Shown in pieces: positions 1 through 13,900 of a DNA stretch of 64,000 bases. A program made the translations under genes and the position numbers. The notes below the pieces were generated by a model. The model had not been told where the DNA came from. It searched no databases and saw only the letters and a program-made list of their open reading frames with translations. The stretch covers positions 12,573,553 through 12,637,552 of the forward strand of contig JASFXZ010000009.1 of assembly GCA_032209605.1 (NCBI GenBank). Reading direction: 5' to 3'. The stretch comes from Mactromeris polynyma. Its lineage: Eukaryota; Mollusca; Bivalvia; Venerida; Mactridae. Every line of letters starts with the position of its first letter. Position 1 is the stretch's first letter.

Positions 1-2620
1 GCTTGCATAAATACAAGAAATGTGACGCAATAGGGCACTGTTTGTTATGACCAGTCACAACATAATCTAGATGGTATTGGCTTCTCAACTCTTAATATCT
101 GCATTCACTCTTCATTAAGTCCTTGTCTCTAATTTTGTATCATAATTGAAACAATGCGGCGGATGATAATTTTCTACAGCACTTGCCCACCCACTAGATA
201 TAAGCAACACTATTTATTAGCTATATTAAACAACAACATTCAATAAGGGATGCAATTCAGTGTAACATGTAACAGTGTGTACATGATGTGTATAATTCAA
301 ATATCTCTCGAAATAAACTGCCAAGTGTAAATGACTCATAACATTCAAATTTATAGACTGGTATACAAGCAACCATGCTGTAAGCTGCCTACAAGTACTA
401 ACCTGAAAACGAATCACTGCCTGGATAAATTAATTCCAATAAATCTGACCCCTGATCACGACTTCAGGGAACTTGTTTAAGACGGTTCCTTTAAATCCCT
501 TGCGACTTTATTAACTCAGAACCAAAAAGCAAACCGGATATGAACACTTCGGCATGTAGCTTCAACATAGAAGTAGGAAAGTTCACGAAAACTTCTAAAA
601 CTAAGATTCCAGTAAAGATTATGTATTCTCTGTAAAAAATAATATCCCAATCAAACAGAACGTAAATGTTTGACTGTAGTTGATTCACTGGTAGACAGAG
701 GTGCTTCTGTTTCTTGCTCTAATACTCTACAAAGAGAGTTTGATAAATGCTAGAAAGTAGAAGTTATATGAATCAACTGGTGAGTATAATGGCATGCGCT
801 ATTTTTAGAAACACAAGGAGCTTTATGCCACATGTACAGATATGGCAGACCCTTTTAGACTGGCTAATGGATATATACTGCGTCCCCACTTACAATTTGG
901 TGAGTGTTTAATATATTAGGAAGTTATATATGTTCTTGTACAATTTGTTTACAGTAAGAGTTAACAAGTAAACAAAATATAAGTTCTATGTGAAGGTAAC
1001 ATTACCACATGGACTGTGAATTCATGATACTGCCCCAAATCTAGACATATCTGTGCATTACACAACACTTTCATTCATTTTACTGTTTTAATCTTATTAA
1101 CTTTGTCCAATACGTGTCAAAATTTGAAAATTTGAAAATTACAGGTAAATTTTAGATAATTGATTTTCATCACCAGATTTATATTGCTTTGTACCGAACA
1201 TATTTACCTCACTTGTAAGAAAGCATTTAATACATACTTTAATCACTCAAAACTCCATGGTCCAAGAAAAACCATACCCGTGTCAAATGAGGATGCATAA
1301 AAGTTAACCTTTTTATGAAGTTCAAACCCACAACCTCAAGGGTGGGCAAATAATACGTTCTCCATAACCCTAACACAACCCTTAAAATGGATGTACATTT
1401 ATTGGGGGGGGGGGGGTTAATTTTGTATATTTGAAGTCACTATATTTCACTTTATGATACTATTCGAATAACTAAATAATGTTCTGGTGACAACTATGTT
1501 GATTCAAAATCAAGAGAAAATACTGTGATTTTGTACACTATGTCTATTGGTCAATATTTTCTAAAACATGATGTCATTGGCTGAACACTGCACAGTCTGT
1601 TTACAACAATTTTCAAGTAAATAAAAACAGACTTTACTATAGAGTAAGCTGTTACAAAAAAAACTATGGCATTACTTGACTATTCATTGTCGGATACTCT
1701 AATTTCATGGTTATTTTTGGTAACAGTCAAAACTGTTGTCACCAGGTGGAGGGGATATTATCTGATCAAATGTCAATTTCAAGGAAGAGTTAAAAACTAC
1801 AATTTCTATACTGTTACACAACTTGGTCTTTTGTAGTTGTGTATAAAAATGAAAAATAGAAATATTCTTTAAAGATATGATTTCTGTCAAAAGAATGTGG
1901 AAAATCCAGTGACGCGCAGAGCATGTGAGGGCAACAGTTCATCTTATTGACCGGGGAATAGTTCAATTCATGACAGTTCAATTTTTCTCATGACGAAAGC
2001 AAAAAATAATAGATTACCACTCATATAGGGCATCAGGTTATCACAAAGAATAACACACCAACACCAGTTAAACCATTGCCATCAATGAGGTGTGACACTT
2101 GACCAGTCAGAATTTCGAGGTTCTATAACAATTTCATAGGAGTCAGTAAATGTCTCACAGACATGTTTAGCTGGTTATTGTATTTATCATGTCATAGTTG
2201 AGATAATGTTTGATGGTTAAGATGTAAAAATTATGAAACTAAAAGCAGTATCATCTCATCAAGACAAATCAAATCATTTCAAAACTGACATCGACCTCCT
2301 GGCATTTCAATTGCATAGAATTACGCAGTGGTACAGTCATTTAAGCATTATCATAAATAGAGGCTTATTAGAAACAAGAAAGATAACATATAAAATACCG
2401 ACCACCCAGTCGCCAATTTGTACCAACATGAACTATGGACTTATGAAAAAAGTTGGCAATGTTATGTTTATATATATGTCAAAGGCTTGTTTTGTTTCTG
2501 TCAACAACAGTATTTGTTCATGTCTTATTATAACAGCAAACAGATGAGTCTTTCTTTGTATCTAGTTTAGTTAGGTGTGTCTGCATCAAGCATAGTAACC
2601 TACAATAATGAACCTTACAC
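1..2620. other. AT-rich unique DNA, no gene seen
   Basis: Only short scattered reading frames with no splice context or recognisable domain are present. A run of 13 G lies at 1404-1416. Nothing here supports a gene. Confidence 0.5.
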
Positions 2621-2625
2621 AAACA

Positions 2626-2716
2626 TCTGACAGCAACATAGGTAACTATCGAGATGTCTGACAACAACATAGGTAACTATCGAGATGTCTGACAACAACA
2701 TAGGTAACCATCGAGA
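2626..2716. repeat. 31-base tandem repeat, 3 copies
   Basis: The segment containing 'ataggtaactatcgagatg' recurs with a spacing of 31 bases (for example 2650 to 2681), with one or two substitutions between copies. It is a short minisatellite with the same unit length as several larger arrays in this window. Confidence 0.85.
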
Positions 2717-2932
2717 TTTAGGGGAATTAAATCAGTTTTAGATTGGGTTGTCTTATCTTATCTATCAGAATAAATCTGAATTATGACTGCAATTCATTCT
2801 TGGAACACAACTTCACATATTGACACTTGTATTATGATATTGTGTGTATGGGCGTGTGTGTGCGTGCATGCATGCGTGTGTGATATTCCACCAACAGCCT
2901 TACAATGACACAGAGTTGGTGTCTACTTGTTA

Positions 2933-2999
2933 CAGATATAGTGCCATCGCAGATATAGTGCCATCGCAGATATAGTGCCATCGCAGATATAGTGCCATC
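2933..2999. repeat. 17-base tandem repeat, 4 copies
   Basis: The unit 'agatatagtgccatcgc' is repeated four times with no change apart from the last two bases. Confidence 0.9.
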
Positions 3000-3149
3000 A
3001 AACTGTGATAGCAAGCCATAGATATGTGACATGAAACCACAACCAGTCACACTGACCTTACACACCAGGATCACCAGTCTTAGTAACACTCTTATAAAGC
3101 TATACACAGGTGAGGGATCAACTGCTGCCAAATGTTGGGTCTTTGATAC

Positions 3150-3225
3150 GCTGGAGCTTGGTACTTAAACCCGTGACTGCCCTCAGTCAAAGTGAATGCT
3201 GTACCATTGACCTGTGTATGGGCCT
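3150..3225 (-). repeat. degenerate tRNA-like SINE remnant
   Basis: The reverse complement has a weak B-box-like stretch ('cacgggtttaagtacc') preceded by an A-box-like 'ggtcaatggtacagc'. No acceptor stem can be drawn, so this is at best an old tRNA-derived fragment. Confidence 0.2.
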
Positions 3226-4900
3226 GACAAAGGAAGTGGAATGAGATCATGTTTCATTGTAATACATTTGAAGCCGACAGTTTGAAAACAATGACACAAC
3301 TACACAGCCACTGAAAGTTCCTGTAAATGGCACATGGAATATCTTACAGAACTCATGCATTATTTGTTTAATTATTGTCTCATCTTCATTTCGGTTAAAA
3401 GTATACATGTTTGTATAACAAAGAAATATATTTTACACTAAACCTTGTAAATAAACTCTCAAATGGAACAGATGTCAATGGTGCGGAATAAATCTTTGTG
3501 AATCACTGTCAGAGAATCACTTTATCATTTGCCTGCATAGAAAAATGATGTACCAGATAAGATTGTTTCAAGGATCATAATTAAATAAGATGTACAGAAG
3601 AGGTATTGGCTAGATCAGCAGACCCCATCTTGGCATGTCGAGCACTTTTATCAAATATCTTTGAAGTATCTAAAACATTTGTGACTGCTCTACTGAATTC
3701 ACATTTATGTCAAACATCAAGAAATGCACCGCCTGCAGTCGCCTACGCAAACACTTGTCTGATAGCTTCTTTTATACAAAACATTGGATCAAAATGGTTT
3801 GCAAACATTAATCCTATGCTTTGCCCTGGGCAACACATAAGTGTAGTAAACACTTGTATTCAAATTTAATATATAACATTCAATTGTTTCCAAATCTTAT
3901 TCCAAGGGTCATGCTAATACCCCTGGATCTTGAGACATGAGATTAGACAGCACTAAATGTAATTATTCCGTTCTTCATTCCACTGCAGTGGTCTCCCCTG
4001 ACAACTGTAATGGAGGTGGAAATGTTTAACATTGGTTAGCAAATCCTAGAACTGGCACATTCTTATAAAAAAAATACCATTTTGCCAAAATAGAAAGAAG
4101 GCCAAAAAATGTATGTCTACATCAGTAGTTCAGGATTTTCAAAGAATTTGCACAGATGTGGGTAATTTCAAGGAATTAAAGTTGTCACTGCAGCAAATTA
4201 CGAACTTTTGATGGCAGTTAAAATCTTTTGAAGATTCCACAAGAAGATTCAAAAGAACACAAAAACGGCCACAAATTTTTACTTTCCTTCACACTTGCTC
4301 ATTGATCAACTGAAAATCAAAGTCTTTGTAGTTGTTTTTTACGAAACTGATAAACACATACAAAAGACCATTGGTTATTTTTGGGATACAGTCGAGACTT
4401 AAACAAATAACTTTTTTACAAAAGAATTCTATGATGTTGCTTTTCACTTGGAATTCGTTTGTACTATTAACTCACAAACAAGACCCTGACCTACTTTGAA
4501 CCAGTCTAATAAAAGCAAAGAACATTCAATTCTGTAAACCAGTCCATTAAGATGTTTAAGCAATCTTTTTTTTCAATGATATGATATGATGCAATAAAAA
4601 CAGTTTGAATTAATTGTTTACAGTGTCTGTGGAAAATTTCCTCATCTTTAAAGAATTTTATCACAGTATCAGGAAGCAACATAATCAGGGCGTATCCAGG
4701 CAACTCCCAGGGAGTGTGCAACTGTCTCTTGGTGCTTGTGTGACAAACATTTCCTGCTAATATTAAAATACAAAAGATAATGTTTTGTAAATCCGAGCTG
4801 CAGACAATGTTTATGGTCAGAGACTCTTCCATGCCTTCACATATATCATGATTCATACAGAACTTCCCAAAAAGAGTAATTTTCAAGCACTTTTCAAGCA
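3226..4900. other. no gene seen
   Basis: AT-rich sequence with short open frames only (for example a 131-codon minus frame at 4506-4901 and an 87-codon plus frame at 3606-3869). Their composition looks random and they have no domain signature or good splice context. Confidence 0.4.
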
Positions 4901-4904
4901 CTTT

Positions 4905-5300
4905 TCCCCCATTTTCAAGGACTAAAAATGTTGATCTTTTATATACCTGTAGAGAAGAAGGGATTCAGTGTATTTTTCAAGATTTTCCCCACTAGATGAC
5001 CATCACTGCAGCACTTATAAATTTACAGTTTTACACAGTGTGCGAATTGCTTTAAAAGGGCATAAAACCAGTGGACTAGCGTACCTCACTGTATTACCAT
5101 GCTATATATCGCCTACTCGGGGGGGCAGCATAGGCCCTATATATAATTGCTGTCATTATTTCATAAGTTTTCATCATTGTTTATATGTTTGTTATTTTTT
5201 GTCCTTTTTCTGTTTGCAGCAGAAGAATTCAAGGGCAATTTACCAAATTTTATTCTTTTTTTTCAAAAATCAAGTACTTTTCATGGAGTTTTTGGCTGTT
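4905..5300 (+). repeat. dispersed repeat family B, copy 1
   Basis: The segment from 'ttttcaaggactaaaaatg' to 'agcagaagaattcaagggc' is clearly homologous to 39635-40030 in the same orientation. Shared blocks include 'agagaagaagggattcag', 'gggcataaaac', 'actgtattaccat' and 'tgtttgttactttttgtcc'. Several indels separate the copies, so they are old. No coding capacity is convincing in either. Confidence 0.75.
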
Positions 5301-7512
5301 GCATGTAAATTTCTTTACGACTGCAATCAGTTCTTTGATTGTAATAGGTCTGTTTCACCGAGACTACATCACTAGAGTAAAGGTTTCCTCATTTGTGACA
5401 CACAGAAATCATTTTTAATGCATATTTTCCAGTTTTTCAAGCGTAATAATGCATTCAGGCTTCTTATCTGGAGCCCTGGTAAACACAATGTACAGTCATA
5501 CTTGCATTCAAAGATCCTACAACGACTGCATCGTATGAAAAGTCCCCAATATTGTTGTTTTAACCAGGAGTCATGTAAAATTTCATCTGGAAAATTTATT
5601 AATCACCAATGAAGGAAAATATATTTTCCGCCCAGAAAAGGCAACCTGTCACTGCAGAAGGTTGGTTTATGGGGAAATTGATTTTTAAACTGTATTAAAC
5701 GCTGCAGAATGTCTTGATAACTGCAGACTAAACAAACAGTCTTCTCTAAAATTTACTACTTCGGTGTTTTTTTCAGGTGCTGATGTGGCAGCAGTAGGGA
5801 TTGTTAGTCAGTAAATCTTTCTACTACTACTTGTATTGGGTCAAGTATCAAGGGTCAAACTACTGTATGGTCCCCTGAATATCTTCATAAGCGGAGTGTA
5901 CAGTATTGTTTTAATCCCTTGTGGCATATTAGATCCATTGTGGCTGTAACAAAAACAATATTTGCATAACTCTACCCATGAAAATGGTCCCTATTCAAAA
6001 AATGTTTTAAAGGGTCAAAGTGGGAAATACTTTTTAGCAGCGGCTTTATAGTTAACACTAGAATGACTATAAAAAATGATTAAAAAAATAATTACCCACC
6101 TTAATTTGGCTTGATATTATGCTAAATAAAAAAATTTGGTAAGGATGACCTGATAGCATTGAGTAATAAATTTGTTGATTGCATGGCGTATCAATGTTCT
6201 GGTATTTATATAAAAAATGTGCATTTTTACAAGCCTACTTTCATCCAACGTTGACTGCAATGAATTTAAATATTTTATTGGTATTTTCCTATCAGTGATC
6301 AAGTACATTTGTAACTTCATTATGTGTAATATTAAATTCAAAACTTCAATCTACATTATTAGAATTTCATGAAACATATTTGCTTTTTTTATGTACATAA
6401 ATATACATCATTATTGGTGATTTCAGCAGGAATAAAGAGACAGATGGGTAACAAAACATCACGGGTCAAAAACTGTACGTATATTATCCACATATGTCTA
6501 TATTATTAAGCATTCAAATGACGGGTGATATATTCACATCATGGTAGACACCAAAAAGGCAAGAAAATTGACCAAATTGACACAATCACTTCATAATTTG
6601 ATGAATGCAAATGTCTCCCAGAATTCCAGTTTTACTTGTACATACATTTTTCAACTAGCTCTTGCAGTTCTGAAGCACCAACAAACCGTCGTTCTTTCAT
6701 TTTGTCACTGGATTCAAAGAGACAGAAACAAAAATGTCTTCCCTAGGGGAAATATATTACCAGTGTGTGCAATCCATGATACATAGTATTATTCAATGTA
6801 TAATATTCCATAGAATGTATTTAGGTATCTTGCATAAAATAAATATATCTTTTCAATGAGATTGTAATCTATGACTATTGTGATAAATATTAATGGAGGA
6901 ATGAAATACAATATCCTATCTAAGGTATCCAATCCAAGTGTCGGTTTTTTAGTATTAGGTATTGATGTACTATTAATAGTACTGCTTCATCATTGTAAGC
7001 TGAAATATTTGTAGCTGTAATAATCCCTTGACCCCTTAAACACCCCCTTACCACAAAAGGGCCGACATTGTAAATCATCCTGTAACAAGATGCAAGATTG
7101 TAGGTTTTCTTGCTTGAATCATGGTGATCATTCAAACCATGTGTTCCAACCTAATTAATGAGGGGGGTGGGGGGTTGTACAATACTTGTACAGGTTATGT
7201 TGGTAATTAATTTGTTCAAAGACATTTCCTCCATGACAGTCTGCTTCATTTTATCTAATTTTGCTGCAGAAAAAAATCATTAACAGAATTTACAATCCTT
7301 GAAGGATTGGACAAATGTTCCAATCAATTATAGCCCAGTACTGGCACTCAGTTTACGGTATTGGTCAGGTGTTGTCATAACATGCTCAATGATAAAATAT
7401 TAATATATTTCCGATTAATATGGTAAGAAGCTGAACATTTGCAGGGTAATAACAAAACTGTTCAGATCTTTAAACAAGCCATAATTCAAGATCTCATCAA
7501 AAGGATCACCAG
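5301..7512. other. no gene seen
   Basis: AT-rich, with short random frames and a G-rich run near 7160-7175. One 28-base splice-bounded segment (7052-7079, minus) was considered and rejected. Confidence 0.4.
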
Positions 7513-9175
7513 TGAAGCCGAGACAGTAGACGGAGGGGGACAAATGGAGCCAAGACAGTACACAGAGGGGGACAATTGAAGCCAAGACAGTACACAGAGG
7601 GGGACAATTGAAGCCAAGACAGTACACAGAGGGGGACAATTGAAACCAAGACAGTACACGGAGGGGGACAATTGAAGCGAAGACAGTACACGGAGGGGGA
7701 CAATTGAAGCGAAGACAGTACACGGAGGGGGACAATTGAAGCGAAGACAGTACACAGAGGGGGACAATTGAAACCAAGACAGTACACGGAGGGGGACAAT
7801 TGAAGCGAAGACAGTACACGGAGGGGGACAATTGAAGCGAAGACAGTATATGGAGGGGGACAATTGAAACCAAGACAGTACACGGAGGGGGACAAATGGA
7901 GCCAAGACAGTACACGGAGGGGGACAATTGAAGCCAAGACAGTACACGGAGGGGGACAATTGAAGCGAAGACAGTACACAGAGGGGGACAATTGAAGCCA
8001 AGACAGTACACGGAGGGGGACAATTGAAGCCAAGACAGTACACGGAGGGGGACAATTGAAGCGAAGACAGTACACGGAGGGGGACAAATGGAGCCAAGAC
8101 AGTACACGGAGGGGGACAATTGAAACCAAGACAGTACACGGAGGGGGACAAATGGAGCCAAGGCAGTACACGGAGGGGGACAATTGAAGCCAAGACAGTA
8201 CACAGAGGGGGACAATTGAAGCCAAGACAGTACACGAAGGGGGACAAATAAAGCCGAGACAGTACACGGAGTGGGACAAATGGAGCCAAGACAGTACACA
8301 GAGGGGACACATGGAGCCAAGACAGTACACAGAGGGGACACATGGAGCCAAGACAGTACACAGAGGGGACAAATGGAGCCAATGCAGTACACGGAGGGGG
8401 ACAAATGAAGCCGAGACAGTACATGGAGGGGGACAAATGGAGTTGAAGACAGTACACGGAGGGGGACAAATGGAGCCAAGACAGTACATGGAGGGGGACA
8501 AATGGAGTTGAAGACAGTACACGGAGGGGGACAAATGGAGCCAAGACAGTACATGGAGGGGGACAAATGGAGCCAAGACAGTACACAGAGGGGACACATG
8601 GAGCCAAGACAGTACACAGAGGGGACACATGGAGCCAAGACAGTACACGAAGGGGACACATGGAGCCAAGACAGTACACAGAGGGGACACATGGAGCCAA
8701 GACAGTACACAGAGGGGACACATGGAGCCAAGATAGTACACAGAGGGGACACATGGAGCCAAGACAGTACACAGAGGGGACACATGGAGCCAAAACAGTA
8801 CACAGAGGGGATACATGGAGCCAAAACAGTACACAGAGGGGATACATGGAGCCAAGACAGTACACAGAGGGGACACATGGAGCCAAGACAGTACACAGAG
8901 GGGACACATGGAGCCAAGACAGTACACAGAGGGGACACATGGAGCCAAGACAGTACACAGAGGGGACACATGGAGCCAAGACAGTACACAAAGGGGACAC
9001 ATGGAGCCAAGACAGTACACAGAGGGGACACATGGAGCCAAGACAGTACACCGAGGGGACTCATGGAGACAAGACAGTACACCGAGGGGACTCATGGAGA
9101 CAAGACAGTACACAGAGGGGACTCATGGAGACAAGACAGTACACAGAGGGGACACATGGAGACAAGACAGTACAA
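7513..9175. repeat. large minisatellite, 32- and 31-base units, about 52 copies
   Basis: The left part (7513 to about 8280) repeats a 32-base unit around 'gacagtacacggagggggac' followed by 'aattgaagc'. The right part (from about 8570) repeats a 31-base unit with 'agaggggacacatggagcc'. Units at 8230-8570 mix both types and include a longer variant with 'gagttgaag'. Because 32 and 31 are not multiples of three and no unit carries a stop on the minus strand, three overlapping minus frames of 521-555 codons and several plus frames stay open. These are by-products of the repeat and are not called as genes. Confidence 0.95.
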
Positions 9176-9889
9176 CCTGAGCCTTCCACAGATCTAGTGA
9201 TGATGTAATTACTAGATAAATGATAACAGACAAACTTTTTTTTCATCTTTCCTAATATGTAGGCATGTACACATGGTTGTCACAGCAGTACAAAGAGGTT
9301 GTATCAGTACAAGCTCAATGAATCAGTTGCCTCTTCCGCACCTTCCAGTCAAAATGCCAATAAAATGATAAAACTCCCAATTCTTAGAGTATTTATCATG
9401 TTGCAAACAATAAGAAATAATCACTGTTCATCTACATCTAAATTGGACTTTTATGACCTCTTAGGTTAAAAGAGAAACAGCAGGCTCTATACAAACTGGT
9501 AAGTAATTTATCAATCCTTGTACAACATGGATGAAATGCTAAACATTCCTCGTTACACAACAACTAGAGCTTGAGTATGAATGAGTACTTCACTATAAGT
9601 CTGGTATAGTAGAAGTTCCAACATTCAGCCCCATTCATCAAGTTGATGTATACTCCAGTCACAGAAATACTTTCCAGACTTCTTAATATATCATCCACCA
9701 TTACTCAAGAAACCACTAACAGAGTGATAGTAAACAAAGGATAATTCTCACAGGATCACATGAACAAGTTAGGCAGAGAAATCACCTGACAACATCTTTA
9801 TACATAATGGTTCTATTGAGACAACATGACATTGTAAATAAATAAAATGTGAAAGATGTCTTTGAGAATGTGAAAAATGCATGTACACA
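9176..9889. other. no gene seen
   Basis: Unique AT-rich spacer between two tandem arrays; no supported feature. Confidence 0.5.
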
Positions 9890-10495
9890 GTACTGAATTG
9901 TGAAGGCATGGCTGAGAGATAAATAATATAATGTGAAATATGTCAACAAGAATGTGAAGCATACAATCATGTCAAAGTAAAATGTGAAAGACAGTACCAA
10001 AATGTGAAAGACAGTACTAAAATGTGAAAGCAAGGCTGAGAGATAAATCAAACAATGTGAAATATGTCAACAAAAATGTGAAGCATACAATCATGTCAAA
10101 GTAAAATGTGAAAGACAGTACCAAAATGTGAAATACAGTACTAAAATGTGAAAGCAAGGCTGAGAGATAAATCAAACAATGTGAAATATGTCAACAAAAA
10201 TGTGAAGCATACAATCATGTCAAAGTAAAATGTGAAAGACAGTACCAAAATGTGAAATACAGTACTAAAATGTGAAAGCAAGGCTGAGAGATAAATCAAA
10301 CAATGTGAAAGCAAGGCTGAGAGATAAATCAAACAATGTGAAATATGTCAACAAGAATGTGAAGCATACAATCATGTCAAAGTAAAATGTGAAAGACAGT
10401 ACCAAAATGTGAAATACAGTACTAAAATGTGAAAGCAAGGCTGAGAGATAAATCAAACAATGTGAAAATGTCAACAAGAATGTGAAGAAATGTGA
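9890..10495. repeat. 124-base tandem repeat, about 4-5 copies
   Basis: The motif 'caaggctgagagataaatc' occurs at 10031, 10155, 10279, 10312 and 10436. The spacing is 124 bases except for one 33-base partial duplication. A diverged first copy starts near 9900. Within the unit the nonamer 'aatgtgaaa' itself recurs several times, so the array is a two-level repeat. Confidence 0.9.
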
Positions 10496-10725
10496 AAGAT
10501 GCTATTGAAATGAGATCAATCAAAACAAAGGAAATATCTCAACTGAGTGTGAAGCATGCATGTTAAAATACGAATGTTAAAAGGCAGTATGAAGAAATTA
10601 TTGAAATACAGAATCAAACAATACATCAGAGCTTGAAAAAATGTCTCAAAGGTTGAAATTTTACTAGGGACCAGGGTTATTCAGTGAAAACAAATGAAAT
10701 ATGATGTCACAGACCTTCTTAAACA

Positions 10726-10946
10726 AGAGATGTTTGTAAAACATTATACCCCCCTGTGACCTTGACCTTTGACCCTGTGACACAAAATCAATAAGGTTCC
10801 TCTGCTACCCAAGATGACCAAGTTTGAAGATGATAGGTCAAGGGGCTCTTGAGTTATTGATCAGAAATGAAAAGGTTACGGACCAACTGATGGACGGACC
10901 GGCATATGCAAACCAATATGCACTCATTTCTTCGAAGGGGGGCATA
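10726..10946 (+). repeat. mollusc-type dispersed repeat (SINE-like)
   Basis: The block starts with 'gaccttgacctttgaccct', continues through 'ggtcaaggggctcttgag' and a short 'gatggacggaccgg' stretch, and ends in 'cgaaggggggcataaaa'. From general knowledge this layout is typical of abundant non-autonomous repeats in bivalve genomes. It is the best single clue to the organism group. Exact ends are uncertain. Confidence 0.65.
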
Positions 10947-13900
10947 AAAATCTCTTCCAGAAACAAGCTAAATAATGCCCATACACTCTATAAATACTTG
11001 AATAATGCATTCTGTGAGTAATATTTCAATCAACTTACAAGAATACAACATGTTGGAAAGTGACATCTTCAATGGCAGATTTATGGAAGGGTAAGACAAG
11101 AGAATTTTATATAATAGCAACAAAAAATTTGTTAATTATACTGTTTTTTACTACCTGGCAGACAGACAAATTAAGAAATAAATAATGCAGGAAGCCAAAC
11201 TAATATAATGCCAAGAAATAATGACGGGTTCTTATTCCTTTTCCATAAAAATATAATGAATCTTGCAATAAACAGGAGCACACCAGGCACATACAGACGT
11301 TCTACTGTTTACCTTATCGTACCAACAAATCCAGACAATTATAGGAGAACAGAACATGTACATTAAATAAAATAAATCCAACTTCATTATAAATAAAGAC
11401 ATCAATGATGTTATTGAGCATTCTACTGTATTAACATTAACCTTGAACCTACTGACCCCAAATGCAATCCAAATCTTTGTGTAATATAAACTAGGTATGT
11501 ACAAAGTTTGATGCAGGTAACTCCATTGTAACAGAAAGTATTTTGGGAAACCATTATTTTATGTTGCGTAATAGTAACTTGGACGCTGGCATCACTTGCA
11601 AAACTTTGCCAGGATGTAAGTTAATCTGCATTCCAAGTTTGATGCACATAACTGAAACCAATGATACTTATACTCAAATTTGCATTACAATGACCTTGAC
11701 CTCATTCAAAAACCTTAATTTTGTAATGGTGTAAGCTATCTGCATTGGAAGTCAGGGAATGCCAAGGAGTATTTAGCAAGGGGGAGAAATTAATGAATGG
11801 AACACTTCACTGAACAAGCCAAGAGTCAGTAATAAAAGGATCTAGTGTAAAAGAGAAGAAATAAGTTGCTACATGGAACGCCCACACAGACCTCCGAGTG
11901 GGGGGGGGGACAACAATCCATAAAACACAAGGCACTTGATGAGGTTAAAAAAGGTCCAATGTAAGTCAGAAATGGAGTTACTTGACACACAGAAAGGAAA
12001 GGATTTATGTTTATGTAGTTACTCATATTGCACGCTGAGTTGCATGCAAATATTGCCTCAAGTTAACAAATTAGTCAGAAAGTAGATTTATCTATGACCT
12101 TCAAACTACAAAAAGTACTTGAAGCCTTGTAATAATGACACTCGAGTATGAGATTTGTGTGTATTTTATCATGCCATGTTTGATGTAGCCATGTTATCTC
12201 TGTATTATCTACGATGGTATATTCTAGATGATATCACATATGCATGCATGCTGATTTCACTGCACACTTCAAACTGCACTCCATAAATAGTAGGGAAAGA
12301 ATTCACAATGATTGTAACGTTACTTGTCATAATGGTATTTTATATAGTTATGTAAATATATCGCTTATCTTTTTGCGTTTATTGTTACTGACAAATGTGT
12401 TACTGCATTCCTGAATGCCTGATTTTTTTAAACTAAAAAAAGCCAACTACTACAATGTAGTGATACATTTCCCCTTTCTAATCATGACAAGGTGATCTGT
12501 AACAATTTACTGACTACTTTATGCAACATCGGACAGAAAATTGCTCACAGTTTTGCCATAACGATTGTCATTGTTACATGTTCTATATCTACAAATGAAA
12601 AAATAAAACACAATCTAAATATGAATATAAAATACAATTCAGTCAAAAAAACTAATCTAAGATCAAACAATGATAAAACATGTAATAAGGTTAAAAATGA
12701 GAAATAATAAAAAAAAGTACAGAATGCAATATCGAGGATTTGGTGAAAAACTGCTTAACTCATCAAAAGGTGAACATTACATTAGTCAAGTACCAAACCC
12801 CCTAGTGATATATGCCCCAATCAGTAGCCCTGTGTATTACTGTAAACCAAAACCGTCCTGGGAATACAGTGTTTCAGGTTTTTTTTCATTACACATCATT
12901 TTCAAGGCTATTATAATTTAACACTTTCCATTAACAGATTTACATTACATTACAAGGTGCCGGTTTTACCCAGCCCCTTATTTTCATGGTAAAACACCAA
13001 CCTGAATAATCACCAACTTATAATACACAATTAGTGTTTACAGTAACACAGCATTTTTGAATTTCAACTTTTAGTAATAGCAAGAATAAGGATAATTTCA
13101 AATTCCTTTATCAAATCATGTATATTTGTCAATAATACTACATACGTTTTAAAACAATCTTACCTTAGTCGGCATAAGAAATTCAATAAAACTTACAATA
13201 AAATCACTTAAGAAACATCGAAATGATGGGATTATTTAAATAATGTCAAAAATGTAACTTGTGTATGTATTCAGTCATAATATAGGGGGCAGAATTCTTT
13301 ACAAATGTTCAACATTTTTTTGTCTGGTAAAATAAAGATTTCAAACATTTGCGTCTCGTGATCAAAGACTGTAGAGTATTGGCTGTCAAACTTAAGATAT
13401 GTTTTACAACCGAATTCCATAACATATCTAACATGAACACCGTCAAGGTCTTTGAAAGGTGATTTAATCCACCATAGGTAGAACTATGGAGACCCTGTCA
13501 TGCCATAACTCAACACTCACTTTGGACACCTGCAGGGACTAACTTGACTAATTGCTTTGAATAAATGAGTATTCAATTAAATCATTGAAAAAGGGTAAAA
13601 TTAGGAAAATTTCATGTAATACTATCATCAAACCATAGATCTACATTATCCTGCGTGCCTTACAAGGACAAACACATGAAGATGATCGAGGAGGGAGCAA
13701 TAAAATGATTCCTGTTGTAAAGGAGAATTTGGACTCAATTTAGTACACACTGTTACTGCTGCGATACCCGTAAGTAAATAAAAAATTTAGTTTCAAGTAA
13801 AAACTTTATATGTAACTATCAATTACTAAAACCAGGATTTAATTCAACTATTGACAATAAAACATCCAGAGACATTCCATATCAATCAGAATAATTCAGG

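Noticed and set aside
660..890. Possible retroviral-type aspartic protease relic (VDRGASVS on the plus strand)
   Set aside because: Only eight residues resemble the LVDTGAxVS motif, the supposed Asp-Thr-Gly is altered and stops follow closely; no other pol or gag trace lies near.
7052..7079. 28-base minus-strand segment with good acceptor (gcatcttgttacag) and donor (GTAAGG)
   Set aside because: It is too short to judge, with no neighbouring exon in phase within several kilobases.
7415..9113. Three overlapping minus-strand frames of 521-555 codons encoding Cys/Leu/Pro-rich repeats
   Set aside because: They are open in all three frames because the 31/32-base units contain no stop on that strand; there is no start context, splice site or domain, and composition simply mirrors the repeat.
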